Source: CAIVAT01 sp037128705
GTDB lineage: Bacteria > Bacteroidota > Bacteroidia > Bacteroidales > FEN-979
Direction of reading: 5' to 3'
DNA: 37,859 nt
Assembly (NCBI GenBank): GCA_037128705.1
Contig: JBAXVX010000034.1
Coordinates: 1-37,859, forward strand
The notes below the pieces were generated by a model, which saw only the letters and a list, made by a program, of their open reading frames with translations, was not told the DNA's origin and searched no databases. Positions 1-7,985 of the stretch are shown in pieces. Made by a program: the position numbers and the translations under genes. The first letter of the stretch is position 1, and each line of letters opens with the position of its first letter.

Positions 1-69
1 ATTTAATTTCAATAGCTTACAACAAAAAACAAAAAGTTAACGCATCAGCAGTAATCATAAACAATAAAT

Positions 70-540
70 ATGAAAAAACTATTTCTGATTTTTGTCTTCA
101 CCATAAATCTTTCGGCTTACGCCCAGAAAACCCAGGTGATCGATTATGGATATAACGCCAGGGGTGAGTTGCACATGATCATTCAGGATAATGACACCCT
201 GATCAATTTTTATGATGCATCGGGCAACAGGATCACCGAATCGCAAAACATCTATTCCATTGATGATCTGAAGGATCCAAAGGGAGATCGGTTTTTAAGT
301 TGTTACCCCAATCCCACGGGCGATGAAGTTACCATTGCCTTTGAATTGCCAAAGGAGATGGATTACCAGGTTTCCCTGTATAACCAGCTGGGGCAATTTC
401 AGAAACAGATCGCTTCGGAAAAAAAATCAACCGGCCGAAAGGAGATCAACGTTTCTGTTGCGAACCTGTCACCCGGGGTTTATTATTTCTGGTTCCAGAG
501 CAAAGAAATTTCAAAGGTGAAGAAGGTGATCAGGAGGTAA
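70..540 (+). CDS. Small secreted protein with T9SS C-terminal sorting domain
   Basis: 156 residues. A signal peptide at 1-18 (hydrophobic core, AYA-Q cleavage site) is followed by a short segment reminiscent of one YD/RHS repeat (GYNARGEL ... YDASGNRI, about 27-55). From about residue 77 there is a type A T9SS sorting domain: it opens with YPNPT (79-83), continues with alternating beta-strand residues and the LSPGVYYF motif, and ends in a basic tail (KKVIRR). Known of the family: such domains take proteins through the type IX secretion system to the cell surface. The passenger is under 60 residues, so this may be the remnant of a larger YD-repeat protein or a small surface protein. No operon partner is visible; the next gene points the other way. 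Confidence 0.8.
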   Translation: MKKLFLIFVFTINLSAYAQKTQVIDYGYNARGELHMIIQDNDTLINFYDASGNRITESQNIYSIDDLKDPKGDRFLSCYPNPTGDEVTIAFELPKEMDYQVSLYNQLGQFQKQIASEKKSTGRKEINVSVANLSPGVYYFWFQSKEISKVKKVIRR

Positions 541-898
541 TACGTGGTATTGCTATTCATATTCACGCGGTGATTTCCAAAGTTCCAAAGTCAAAACTTT
601 CATCTGGTTCATTGGCCAATAAGTACCCTGTCCTCCTTGACGATGGCAAAACGGTTATTTATATTGCAGATAAACGCCGGGAGCGGGAGTGGATGTACCG
701 TCTAAATTGACCACCCCCTGCCGAACGGAATAGACAAGTCTAAATATCTTTAAAACAGACAGATACGGCTGCCGGTTTAAATCGGCGCAAGGTGGTCAGA
801 TACTCCGGCTTGTATACTATGGTTGATAAAGGACACAAAAAAAGCCAGTCACTAACTGGCTCCGAGTAATTCCAATTCGCTCCGGTTCGGGTTTCGGG
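541..898. other. Intergenic stretch with a possible gene remnant
   Basis: 358 bases without a convincing gene. Bases 570-710 (+) form a 46-codon open stretch from a GTG that reads like protein: near its middle comes KYPVLLDDGKTVIYIADK, then a basic/acidic run, then a stop. It has no ATG and I cannot name a family, so I treat it as a possible decayed gene end. The rest shows nothing beyond the terminator at 837-862. Confidence 0.3.
837..862 (-). terminator. Rho-independent terminator of the amidase gene
   Basis: On the minus strand a 7-bp perfect stem (AGCCAGT / ACTGGCT, loop of 5) is followed by eight T residues. It starts about 37 bases past the stop of the choloylglycine-hydrolase-family gene. 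Confidence 0.8.
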
Positions 899-1990
899 TT
901 ATTTCGTCACATCAACAAAGGTCTCCTGTGAACCATACATAGCTATTCGTCTCACCTCCTTTCCCGAAAAATTTAGCTTTGTCAGGTCGATTTTGCGGAG
1001 GGTTGGATTTTCGTAAGTCTTGAAATAAAACTGCCGGTTCGTCAGGTCGCGAAAGGTAACCCACTGGGTTGATTCGTTGGATACTATGTTCCCATTTGCA
1101 TCCTTGTCAACAATAATCCCAAAGGGGATGGAAAAGGTGTTGATCACGTGCTGGCAAAGGTTAAGGTTGGAGGCGGCATCGGGCTGGAGGGTGACGAACT
1201 TTTCGAACATGGCCAGTCGTACAAACCGGCTGGGTGGGGTATAGTCGCCGGGAATACCCTGCATGCCGTCGCCATGTCCGGTGGGTGTGAATGAAAAACC
1301 ACCCGCTTTTATCTCGATGGGATTGATATTTTCGAGCCCGACATACTGGCGCAGGTTGGTGTAGTGCCATGGCAGGGAGGGCGAGTTGGTCATGATTCCC
1401 AGCGGGTTGTCGTATATGTTGCACTGTCCCTTGTCGTACTCCACCACGATACAGCCGCCGCTGGCGTCGTATACGATGAAATGGACTGTGAGCGCCATCT
1501 TCATCTTTGTCGGGTCGGAATAAAAAAATACTTTCACCTTTGAAGTGGCCGACCTGACCTCCTCTACCGTGCTGAAATTGCCCAGCACCCAGTCCGAATA
1601 CATAGCCTGGGCCAGGGCTTTGCTGCTGTCGGCCGGTGCGACGCTCTGGTACTGCATATCGCTTTCGTACCAGAGCACGCTCACCGAGAGCCCCTTTTCG
1701 TTCATCCCGTCGCTCACGCCGAACTCCATCCCCATGTTGGCAACACCCACATATCCGTTTTGCGTTGTCCACTTTATTCCCGATCTGCTCACGGGCGACG
1801 GACTTACAAACGCTTTATTCCTGGGAACGACGATCAGGTCATAGCCCAGGTTTACCCCGAACTCCATCGACCGGGCAATGGTGATGTTCCCGTCTTTGGC
1901 CTTCATGCGGAAGATGGTGCAGGACCGGGCATTCTGTAGGGCTGCCATATTTAAAATTGAGAACAGAATGATTAAGATTTTGGTTTTCAT
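899..1990 (-). CDS. Secreted choloylglycine hydrolase / penicillin V acylase family amidase
   Basis: 363 residues. A signal peptide (1-23, ending NARS) is followed directly by Cys24, which would become the N-terminal nucleophile after processing, as in Ntn hydrolases of the CBAH family. Matching landmarks are ARSMEF (39-44, usual ARNxD/W region with Glu in place of Asp), DGMNEKGL (94-101), NPLGIMTNSP (194-203, with the conserved Asn at 202) and PGDYTPPSRF further on. Known: these enzymes hydrolyse linear C-N amide bonds such as conjugated bile salts, penicillin V or N-acyl homoserine lactones. The substrate cannot be read from sequence. The signal peptide places it in the periplasm or outside. 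It is monocistronic, with its own terminator at 837-862. Confidence 0.9.
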   Translation of the reverse strand: MKTKILIILFSILNMAALQNARSCTIFRMKAKDGNITIARSMEFGVNLGYDLIVVPRNKAFVSPSPVSRSGIKWTTQNGYVGVANMGMEFGVSDGMNEKGLSVSVLWYESDMQYQSVAPADSSKALAQAMYSDWVLGNFSTVEEVRSATSKVKVFFYSDPTKMKMALTVHFIVYDASGGCIVVEYDKGQCNIYDNPLGIMTNSPSLPWHYTNLRQYVGLENINPIEIKAGGFSFTPTGHGDGMQGIPGDYTPPSRFVRLAMFEKFVTLQPDAASNLNLCQHVINTFSIPFGIIVDKDANGNIVSNESTQWVTFRDLTNRQFYFKTYENPTLRKIDLTKLNFSGKEVRRIAMYGSQETFVDVTK

Positions 1991-2103
1991 TGGAATTAAG
2001 ATTATAGTTTCATTCCTATTTTTTAACTATTTTCTCTGCCATGTTACCTGGATGTCTCACAATTTTTCAGCATCACTTTTCCCACACCCAGTCCTCCATC
2101 ACA

Positions 2104-4257
2104 TCACTTCGTAATCGGATAGGTGTCTTTATAGACTACCGATCCACTGTAAAAGAAACTCATTTCATGGTTCGATTGAGAAGATGCATTGTCATCACGA
2201 AATTGCAGACCGTAGTTTAGATAATACTGTAATAATGGAGTTAGATTTACCGAAGAGAAGCCCGACCGGTCCAATGTACTATTGGCTACGATAGTAACAA
2301 TATTTTGATTGGAGGCATAAGGCATGTGGATCTGATCTCCATAATTGTCTCCTGCCCATGTGAAGAACTCGCTTCCACTGTCATTGCTGAAATCCGGAGA
2401 ATCGCTTGCATATGCAGAGAACAGCATACTTCCGGATGCGGAATTATAGGGGATGATTGCATTTGTTGTCATCGAAGTAAAAAGAAACGTAGCTAATTCC
2501 CCATCTCCGCCATTGGAAGGGCACATGTTTCCATTATAACCCACCTGGTGGCTGGAAGGATAAGTAAAATACGATAAATACTGAGATGTGTAACTGACAT
2601 AACTTTGACTTATAAAATCAAAAACCAAAACACCCGGATTATCCAATGGTTTGTTTAAAGGAGCCTCAATCCCGGGGGCCCAAATGCTTGCCCAGCCATT
2701 GGGGCTGGCATGCATGGGAAACTGGTATCCCCAGTACCATACAGCCGAAAAGAATGCAAACGGCATGGAATAGGTGCTGTCTTTGGTTGGTGAGGATTTT
2801 CCATTCATGGGGTTATAATAGAGCACCTTAACGTTACCCGTTATCTGGCTGTCGTGTGCCCACGGACTACTTTTATCGCCTCCGTCCTGGACCACGACGG
2901 CTGGGCTGCCCGATAGGACATTGCCCTGGGTCAGCCTGTAAACATTCCAGTGGTTATCGGGATTGCAGTAATAAGTGGAGGAGTTATAGGTAGTATTCGG
3001 GAACTGGCTGTTGAGTCCGTTAGGCGAATTGACGCAGTTAACGGTTGAGGGATTGCTGCCTCCGACGGTTAAGTTAATTGTATTGACAATGGGTTTGATC
3101 CCGTCGGTGTAGTTGTGCGGCGTGACTATTTTAACCCCTACGCTTGGATAGGGCAGTGCGAATGCATCCAGGACCACATTGCACAGGAACTGGGCCCTTG
3201 CATTGACATCGAGAAACACTTCATCGGGGGCTATCCCCAGCTGGCAGTTCGTAATGGTGGCATCATTGGTATATTGAGTCTGATTCCTGTAATCGTACAG
3301 GTTTAAATTCAGGTAATCAACAGTAGTAAGAAATTGCTCCAGTTCGGTTTTGATCATCGATTGGAAACCTGTGAGCTTTGTTTTCCAGGTAGCGTGGGTT
3401 GAGTCTATCGCATTATCCACGTTGGCCACGATGGTCATCCCCTGGAGCTGGTAATTCAGGATCTGGCAAAAATACCCTTCCAGCATCAGATAGGCATTCA
3501 TCACGTTCCCCGGGAGATTGGCCTGGGATTGTACCCCGTCGTTCAGACAGATTTTCTGGGTAAATATCTTCAGGGCGTTCTGGTTCTGGATCTGATCGAA
3601 AAGCTGGTTGATGTTGTTTGTGACATTTGGGTTGTTATTTTCCAGAACGTAAGTCAGTTCAAAGGTCTGAAGGGTCTTTAAAGGAATTGCCGTAGGGTCT
3701 CCTCTCTTGATCCGGGCTGCCATTGCGGGGAAGTACATCAGCGAATACTGGGATGTTGAATCCTGGAATTTGGTGGCAATATCAACCATGAACGGATGAA
3801 CCGCCGAATTGGATATCCATGCTTCTATATCCACAACTCCCAATTGAAGTTCCACTGCCAGTTCATTCAACTGGGCCGAGATCTGGGTTAGCTGACTTTG
3901 CATGGAAGACAGCTGGTTATCTATTTTCTGGAATTCTGCTTCGGTATGTTTGTAATCATGGATATCCCACATAATATCTCCAATAGCGAAGAAATCGGCC
4001 TGCCAGTCAATCTCTGAAAGACTGCTTCCTGCTCCTCCTAAAATATAACCTGGGAGGGTTCTCCCATCCCTGATCTCCTTATAGGTCCTGATTTGAAGAA
4101 GCCGGTTCTGAATCGAGGGAACGACGGTTGTGGGAGTTGGGGTTGAAGGGGTGGCGGTGTCGTCTTCCTTCTTTTTGCACGACACGGCAACAAGAACGAT
4201 CATCGCCATCAGTAATACCACCGAAGCGATTGATTTCCAAAGGGTTTTTGTTTTCAT
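2104..4257 (-). CDS. Large lipoprotein of unknown function with N-terminal helical domain
   Basis: 717 residues. Lipoprotein signal peptide with lipobox AVSC (Cys at about 27), then a Lys/Asp/Thr/Pro-rich linker. Residues about 85-130 are a predicted coiled coil (EFQKIDNQLSSMQSQLTQI and on), and the region to about 330 looks mostly alpha-helical. The second half is rich in Asn, Ser, Tyr and Trp and looks beta-structured, with several stretches of aromatic residues. I do not recognise the family. The layout (helical bundle followed by beta domain) is loosely like some pore-forming or contractile-toxin proteins, but no motif supports that. It lies 39 bases downstream of the degenerate receiver gene and is probably co-transcribed from the promoter at 4718-4749. 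Confidence 0.75.
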   Translation of the reverse strand: MKTKTLWKSIASVVLLMAMIVLVAVSCKKKEDDTATPSTPTPTTVVPSIQNRLLQIRTYKEIRDGRTLPGYILGGAGSSLSEIDWQADFFAIGDIMWDIHDYKHTEAEFQKIDNQLSSMQSQLTQISAQLNELAVELQLGVVDIEAWISNSAVHPFMVDIATKFQDSTSQYSLMYFPAMAARIKRGDPTAIPLKTLQTFELTYVLENNNPNVTNNINQLFDQIQNQNALKIFTQKICLNDGVQSQANLPGNVMNAYLMLEGYFCQILNYQLQGMTIVANVDNAIDSTHATWKTKLTGFQSMIKTELEQFLTTVDYLNLNLYDYRNQTQYTNDATITNCQLGIAPDEVFLDVNARAQFLCNVVLDAFALPYPSVGVKIVTPHNYTDGIKPIVNTINLTVGGSNPSTVNCVNSPNGLNSQFPNTTYNSSTYYCNPDNHWNVYRLTQGNVLSGSPAVVVQDGGDKSSPWAHDSQITGNVKVLYYNPMNGKSSPTKDSTYSMPFAFFSAVWYWGYQFPMHASPNGWASIWAPGIEAPLNKPLDNPGVLVFDFISQSYVSYTSQYLSYFTYPSSHQVGYNGNMCPSNGGDGELATFLFTSMTTNAIIPYNSASGSMLFSAYASDSPDFSNDSGSEFFTWAGDNYGDQIHMPYASNQNIVTIVANSTLDRSGFSSVNLTPLLQYYLNYGLQFRDDNASSQSNHEMSFFYSGSVVYKDTYPITK

Positions 4258-4296
4258 AGGTTTAGAGTTATGGGTTAATGTTAATTATTATTTGGG

Positions 4297-4695
4297 TTAC
4301 GCTTCAATTTCCGATTTAATGAGGTACTGTTCAACAATGGTGTCCAGCTCATCCGGGTCAACCGGATTTTGCAGTATCCGCGTGCAACCTACCATGGTAG
4401 CCAAACGCAGCGAATCGTGGTTGCTGTAATTTATGAAAAGGATAATCGGAATATCTTTATTAAGCTGCCTGATCATTAAAGTGGTATCGAAACCATTGAT
4501 GGTCGGCAGATCTGCATTAATCAGTACCAGATCGGTTTCCGGGTGATTGCAGAACTGTTTAATTGTTTCAGGCCCGCTTTCAGCCATCAGAATTTTTATA
4601 TCATTGCGCTCCAGCAGCAGGGCAATGTCGTTAAGCTCCGCTCCTGCTTTCCGCGAAACTAAAATTGCAGGCATTGTAGATTGATGGGTAGCCAC
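4297..4695 (-). CDS. Degenerate (pseudo-) receiver domain protein
   Basis: 132 residues, a single CheY-like fold with no output domain. The fold pattern is clear: DLVLINADLPTINGFDT matches the usual LVLLDxxLPxxNGxD segment, with PIILF and ILQNPVDPDEL following in the right places. Every phosphorylation residue is replaced. The phosphoacceptor Asp is Asn60, the N-terminal acidic pair is absent (ILVSRKAG), the Thr/Ser is Ile88 and the conserved Lys is Asn110. It is therefore unlikely to be phosphorylated and more likely a phosphorylation-independent binding protein. First gene of a two-gene unit with the 717-residue lipoprotein. The start could also be Met8. Confidence 0.8.
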   Translation of the reverse strand: MATHQSTMPAILVSRKAGAELNDIALLLERNDIKILMAESGPETIKQFCNHPETDLVLINADLPTINGFDTTLMIRQLNKDIPIILFINYSNHDSLRLATMVGCTRILQNPVDPDELDTIVEQYLIKSEIEA

Positions 4696-4717
4696 GAGGG
4701 TTCTTTTTGATCAGCGC

Positions 4718-4749
4718 CAAAGGTAGACCGTGTTCATCATCGAAGTCAA
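4718..4749 (-). promoter_or_regulatory. Bacteroidota-type promoter of the receiver/lipoprotein unit
   Basis: On the minus strand TACCTTTG (4718-4725) matches the TAnnTTTG -7 consensus, and TTG at 4747-4749 is a -33 element with 21 bases between. It lies about 23 bases upstream of the start codon at 4695, which fits a short leader. Confidence 0.6.
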
Positions 4750-4902
4750 CCCCCAAACCCATGTAAAATCTTTACATTTTCTTGCAAAATGTTGTATAAT
4801 TCAGATAATCAGGTATGTAAATTTTGTTATTCGGTAAATTATATCAGAAAACCAGAATTTCTCCAAAAATTAAATAGTAGAAATACAGAGAGTTAATCGC
4901 GG

Positions 4903-5019
4903 ATGAAAGAAAACCGAAAGATCGTTTATTACTTGAAAAAGGCAGGTCATGGAGCTTCGAAGTCTCCACCTTTCATCATGTTATCGGCTTTAAACCAGAA
5001 GAAAAAAAATCTCGTGTAA
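4903..5019 (+). CDS. Possible 38-residue basic small protein (or part of a small RNA)
   Basis: ATG to TAA without interruption, encoding MKENRKIVYYLKKAG... with 10 Lys/Arg in 38 residues and a KKKNLV end. The stop is 28 bases before a strong terminator (5047-5074), and no other plus-strand gene precedes that terminator, so something is transcribed here. It could be a small protein or a non-coding RNA. The inverted repeat around 4951-4970 (GGAG CTTCGAAG T CTCC) also suggests RNA structure. No family recognised. Confidence 0.3.
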   Translation: MKENRKIVYYLKKAGHGASKSPPFIMLSALNQKKKNLV

Positions 5020-5046
5020 CTTTTTATATGAAATTTACGCTCCTCA

Positions 5047-5074
5047 CCCGGTCCAAAAGACCGGGATTTTTTTT
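5047..5074 (+). terminator. Rho-independent terminator
   Basis: Perfect 7-bp stem CCCGGTC / GACCGGG with loop CAAAA, followed by A and eight T residues. It ends the transcript covering the 4903-5019 region and separates it from the TPR regulator gene that starts at 5158. Confidence 0.8.
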
Positions 5075-5157
5075 CCTTACCATCACGTTGTTTTTTGTTT
5101 AACTTGGTCCTCGCTAAATCTGGCACGGTAAATCATAAATTGAAGATAAGAGCTTAC

Positions 5158-6984
5158 ATGCATAAAACACCATTAGCAGGTACCTTCATCACCAGCGTAT
5201 TATTCATCCTTGCATTTTTTATCTCACCTCCCTCGTACCCCCAGGCGAATAAAGACAGCCTGCTGATGATTGTAAAAACGTCGTCAGGAGAAGCAAAATT
5301 CAAAGCGCTTAAAACCCTTTCAATACTATTACAACAAAGTGATCCTGTACAATCACTGGATTACGCCCGTAAAGAAAATCAACTCGCCGCAGAACTTAAA
5401 AACCGTTCACTCGAAGCCGAAGCCATGAACGACATGGGGGTCATTCTTTCAATGATGCAGCAAAGTAAACAGGCAATTGCCCTGCTCATCGAAAGCTCGG
5501 GAATTTATGATTCCCTTTCGAATAAACCCGGGTATGCAATGGTGTTGACCAACCTGGGCATAGCCTGGTCACAGAATGGTTCGTTTGAAAAAGCCCTGAA
5601 ATGTTATCTGGAAGTAATTCCATTCTATCAGCAAAATAAGAATAAAGCAAACCTGGCCCGGGTTTATATGAGCCTCGGCCTTGTTTATGAGCAACTGTAT
5701 AAATATGATCTCGCACTTTCTGCAGGTTTGCAGGCGAAAGAAATCTTTGCCGGGGAAAAGAACCAGCGAATGCTGGTTGATATTTCCGTTAACCTTGGAT
5801 TAACCTATACCTCACTGAGGAGGTTCCCCGAAGCTGAGGCCTGTTTTAACGAGGCGATGGACTATTATACATCTTCCGGAAATACATTCGGGATGGCGGT
5901 TGTAAGTACAAACATGGCCAAAATGTACAAGGCCAAAGGTGACTTCAGCAAAGCAACCGATTGGTTCAATAAGTCATTGCCTTTTATAAGGTCGATCAAA
6001 AATACCTGGGCAGAAGCTTCTTTATTCTATGATCTTGCTGGCATCAATATCACCACGGGTAAATGGCAGGATGCTCTGACCAACCTGGCCTTATCTGCAC
6101 AGCTTAATTCCCTGGCAGGAGACCAGGATCTGCAGTCTCAGATATGCCAATCTTTCTTCAAGGTCTATGATACACTAAGGCAAGACAGGCTTGCCCTGGA
6201 GTATTATAAAAAATACACCATACTGCACGATACCCTGCTATCTCTTCAGAAAGCAAAAATGATAGAAGAACTAACCATCAGCTTCGAAATAACACAAAAA
6301 GAAGCTGAAAACCAATTACTTAAAAAAGATATAAAAGCTTCCCGGCTGAGACAGGGAATTCTGGCAGGGACTCTGGCGGCAGGTTTTTTTTTAAGTGTTC
6401 TGATTATCATTCTACTGATCCAAAAACGAAAAAACCTTCAATTGAAAAAGGAGCAGGCTGAAAAGGATAAACGGCTGAAAGAAATTGAACTTGAGAAAAT
6501 CCAGGTGCAGGCCCGATTGAAAGAGGCGAAAGTTGACAAACTTCAAATCGAAGTTCAGAAGAAAGAGCAGGACCTGGTTTATCAAACCTTACAACGGATT
6601 GAGCTTTTTCAGCTTAACCAATCTTTTCAGGATAAGATGAACCGGTTTCACAATAAATTACCCAATAAAAAAGACCAAAACGATTACATTCAGGCGTTAA
6701 ATGATATTTCCCGCGAAGCCGGCCGGGAACCTATGGCTGACTTTGAGGTCATGTTCACACAGTTGCATAAATCATTCAATGACAACCTGCTTACTCGTTG
6801 CTCTACCCTCTCCAGGACCGAATTGCAGGTTTGTGCATTGCTCCGTACCAATCTTGCCACTAAAGATATTGCCCGCCTGCTTAATTTGTCTTCATCAAGC
6901 GTAGACATGACCCGCCACCGGATCAGGCAAAAGCTGGAACTCGACCAGAAACAAAGCCTGACGTCATTTCTGATCACATTGTAA
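5158..6984 (+). CDS. TPR-repeat membrane regulator with C-terminal LuxR-type HTH
   Basis: 608 residues from the ATG at 5158. An in-frame TTG at 5095 lies in a T-rich region just after a terminator and is a poorer start. Signal peptide/anchor about 1-28, then roughly six to seven tetratricopeptide repeats (about 40-380, with repeated AxxxMNDMGVIL / LTNLGIAWSQ / YMSLGLVYEQL style helices), one transmembrane helix (about 400-422, GTLAAGFFLSVLIIILLIQ), a charged coiled coil (about 425-490), and a C-terminal helix-turn-helix (LSRTELQVCALL ... SSVDMTRHRIRQKL). Known: in Bacteroidota such proteins join periplasmic TPR sensing to a cytoplasmic GerE/LuxR-like DNA-binding domain. Target genes are unknown. 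It stands alone on its strand, between a terminator and a decayed region. Confidence 0.85.
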   Translation: MHKTPLAGTFITSVLFILAFFISPPSYPQANKDSLLMIVKTSSGEAKFKALKTLSILLQQSDPVQSLDYARKENQLAAELKNRSLEAEAMNDMGVILSMMQQSKQAIALLIESSGIYDSLSNKPGYAMVLTNLGIAWSQNGSFEKALKCYLEVIPFYQQNKNKANLARVYMSLGLVYEQLYKYDLALSAGLQAKEIFAGEKNQRMLVDISVNLGLTYTSLRRFPEAEACFNEAMDYYTSSGNTFGMAVVSTNMAKMYKAKGDFSKATDWFNKSLPFIRSIKNTWAEASLFYDLAGINITTGKWQDALTNLALSAQLNSLAGDQDLQSQICQSFFKVYDTLRQDRLALEYYKKYTILHDTLLSLQKAKMIEELTISFEITQKEAENQLLKKDIKASRLRQGILAGTLAAGFFLSVLIIILLIQKRKNLQLKKEQAEKDKRLKEIELEKIQVQARLKEAKVDKLQIEVQKKEQDLVYQTLQRIELFQLNQSFQDKMNRFHNKLPNKKDQNDYIQALNDISREAGREPMADFEVMFTQLHKSFNDNLLTRCSTLSRTELQVCALLRTNLATKDIARLLNLSSSSVDMTRHRIRQKLELDQKQSLTSFLITL

Positions 6985-7015
6985 TCATCCCCGGCGAAAC
7001 GGCTTACCTTTTGTA

Positions 7016-7339
7016 ATGAATTTTCTTCAACTCTTCAACATCAGCCTGGTCTTTGAGTCTGCCCGCAGCGACTTTGTTGATAATCAGATCATCAGACTGA
7101 GGGCAGAACAGAGCTCGGTTTCGATGGAACTACGGCTGCTCCGGGCTGACTTATTGCTGCTCAGTTCCTTCACGCTGAAGTATCAGGATTCAATTTATCT
7201 GTTTTATTCGGCATATAGTAAAACCGGAAGGAGGGCCATCGGGATTGCAACTTCTTCCGACGGTTACCTCTTCACCAAATTCCAGGGAAATCCTATCCTT
7301 GAAGGGGATATTTACTTGTTTAATGAGCGACAGATCTAA
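7016..7339 (+). pseudogene. Decayed fragment resembling a five-bladed-propeller glycosidase (GH43/GH130-like)
   Basis: 107-codon open frame. Residues about 55-97 read like one blade of such enzymes: SIYLFYSAYSKTGRRAIGIA, then TSSDGYLFTKFQGNPIL. This resembles the typical 'YYlyYsa ... igvAtSkDGi.f.k...NPil' pattern. The first half does not look like the family and there is no signal peptide, so this is likely a broken remnant rather than a working enzyme. It lies beside a tRNA-like relic, in a stretch that looks like a worn insertion site. A chance match cannot be excluded. Confidence 0.35.
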
Positions 7340-7425
7340 TCGATAAGCAGGAATAAATGGGCGGTTTGCCGGTTTTGGTTGACCATCTTCTTCAAAACCA
7401 GTCTGGAAATCACGTAAGGTCGGTC

Positions 7426-7475
7426 AGTGTTTGCAAGATTCGAACTTGCGACCTCCTGCTCCAAAAGTAGGATGA
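7426..7475 (-). pseudogene. tRNA relic (3' half, tRNA-Pro-like)
   Basis: On the minus strand there is a perfect T arm (GCAAG TTCGAAT CTTGC, 7433-7449), a variable loop AGGTC, and an anticodon-arm-like hairpin (CCTAC TTTTGGA GCAGG, 7455-7471) with one A-C mismatch. No acceptor stem or normal D arm can be found. The order and sequence resemble the 3' half of bacterial tRNA-Pro(UGG), with the loop altered. Such 3' tRNA fragments are often left by integrating elements or by gene decay. Confidence 0.5.
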
Positions 7476-7720
7476 TAGCTTACTATCTGATAATCTGTAT
7501 TTTACATTAATTTACATCAGATTTATACCAACATGACAAGGGATTTTGATTTGTTAATACCCGAGGGAAATACACCATTTTTCTTGTATTTTTGAGCTGA
7601 TTTTAGGGTTTTCTTATTTGATGGCAAATTTCGGCTTATTACATCAAAGCTTAATGCTGACCTGAGAATCTTAAAGAAGTGAAAAATTCTAATTTCATCT
7701 GAGTGCTTGAAAAATGCTTG

Positions 7721-7763
7721 AAAAAACAAAAAAAGCCACCTACATTTTTATCTGCAAGTGGCT
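7721..7763 (-). terminator. Terminator downstream of tRNA-Arg
   Basis: On the minus strand an 11-bp stem (AGCCACTTGCA with TGTAGGTGGCT, including G-T pairs) and an 8-base loop is followed by TTTTTTTGTTTTTT. It starts 11 bases after the tRNA 3' end. Confidence 0.75.
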
Positions 7764-7773
7764 GTTTTTCTAG

Positions 7774-7847
7774 TGACCCCGGAGGGATTCAAACCCCCAA
7801 CCTTCTGATCCGTAGTCAGATGCTCTATTCAGTTGAGCTACGGGGCC
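7774..7847 (-). tRNA. tRNA-Arg (anticodon ACG)
   Basis: A 74-nt cloverleaf on the minus strand: acceptor GGCCCCG / CGGGGTC (one G-U), D stem GCTC/GAGC, anticodon stem TCTGA/TCAGA with loop CTACGGA (anticodon ACG at 34-36), variable AGGTT, T stem GGGGG/CCCTC (one G-U), discriminator A. CCA is not encoded. The D loop reads AACTGAATA and the T loop TTTGAAT, so the usual G19-C56 tertiary pair is replaced by A19-U56. Known: tRNA-Arg(ACG) is read as ICG after A34 deamination and decodes CGN codons. Confidence 0.93.
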
Positions 7848-7858
7848 AATATTATTTT

Positions 7859-7886
7859 CGAATTTCGATTTACGATTTACGATTTC
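7859..7886. repeat. Four degenerate 7-bp repeats (CGATTTA type)
   Basis: CGAATTT, CGATTTA, CGATTTA, CGATTTC in direct succession between tRNA-Arg and the lyase promoter. Same unit length as the ATTCGTC array at 23326-23402. Confidence 0.6.
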
Positions 7887-7956
7887 AGTAAGAAAGCCAT
7901 CGTTTCTCGTTCTTCGTTTCGGGGTGCAAAGATAACATTTTTTTCAAAAAAAATTA

Positions 7957-7964
7957 TACCTTTG
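7957..7964 (+). promoter_or_regulatory. -7 element (TAnnTTTG) of the biosynthetic locus
   Basis: TACCTTTG is a full match to the Bacteroidota -7 consensus and lies 21 bases before the first ATG of the lyase. A -33 TTG is not evident; a T-run (7948-7954 region) lies upstream. This is the likely main start of the long plus-strand transcript. Confidence 0.6.
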
Positions 7965-7985
7965 CAAATTTGATTTTCGGATTAT

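Larger units (their letters stand above)
7340..7985. other. Gene-poor AT-rich stretch holding two tRNA-related elements and a promoter
   Basis: 646 bases without a protein gene I can support. From left to right: a tRNA-Pro-like 3' half (about 7426-7475, minus), a featureless AT-rich part, a terminator (7721-7763, minus), tRNA-Arg (7774-7847, minus), four degenerate 7-bp repeats (7859-7886) and the -7 element of the lyase promoter (7957-7964). A 68-codon minus-strand open frame at 7523-7729 has no recognisable features and overlaps the terminator, so I do not call it. Confidence 0.5.

Noticed and set aside
1161..1772. 203-codon minus-strand frame inside the amidase gene
   Set aside because: Same-strand shadow in another frame of a well-supported enzyme; arginine/glycine-rich and without motifs.
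7523..7729. 68-codon minus-strand frame next to tRNA-Arg, possible integrase remnant
   Set aside because: No integrase motif could be read, and its first codons overlap the tRNA terminator.
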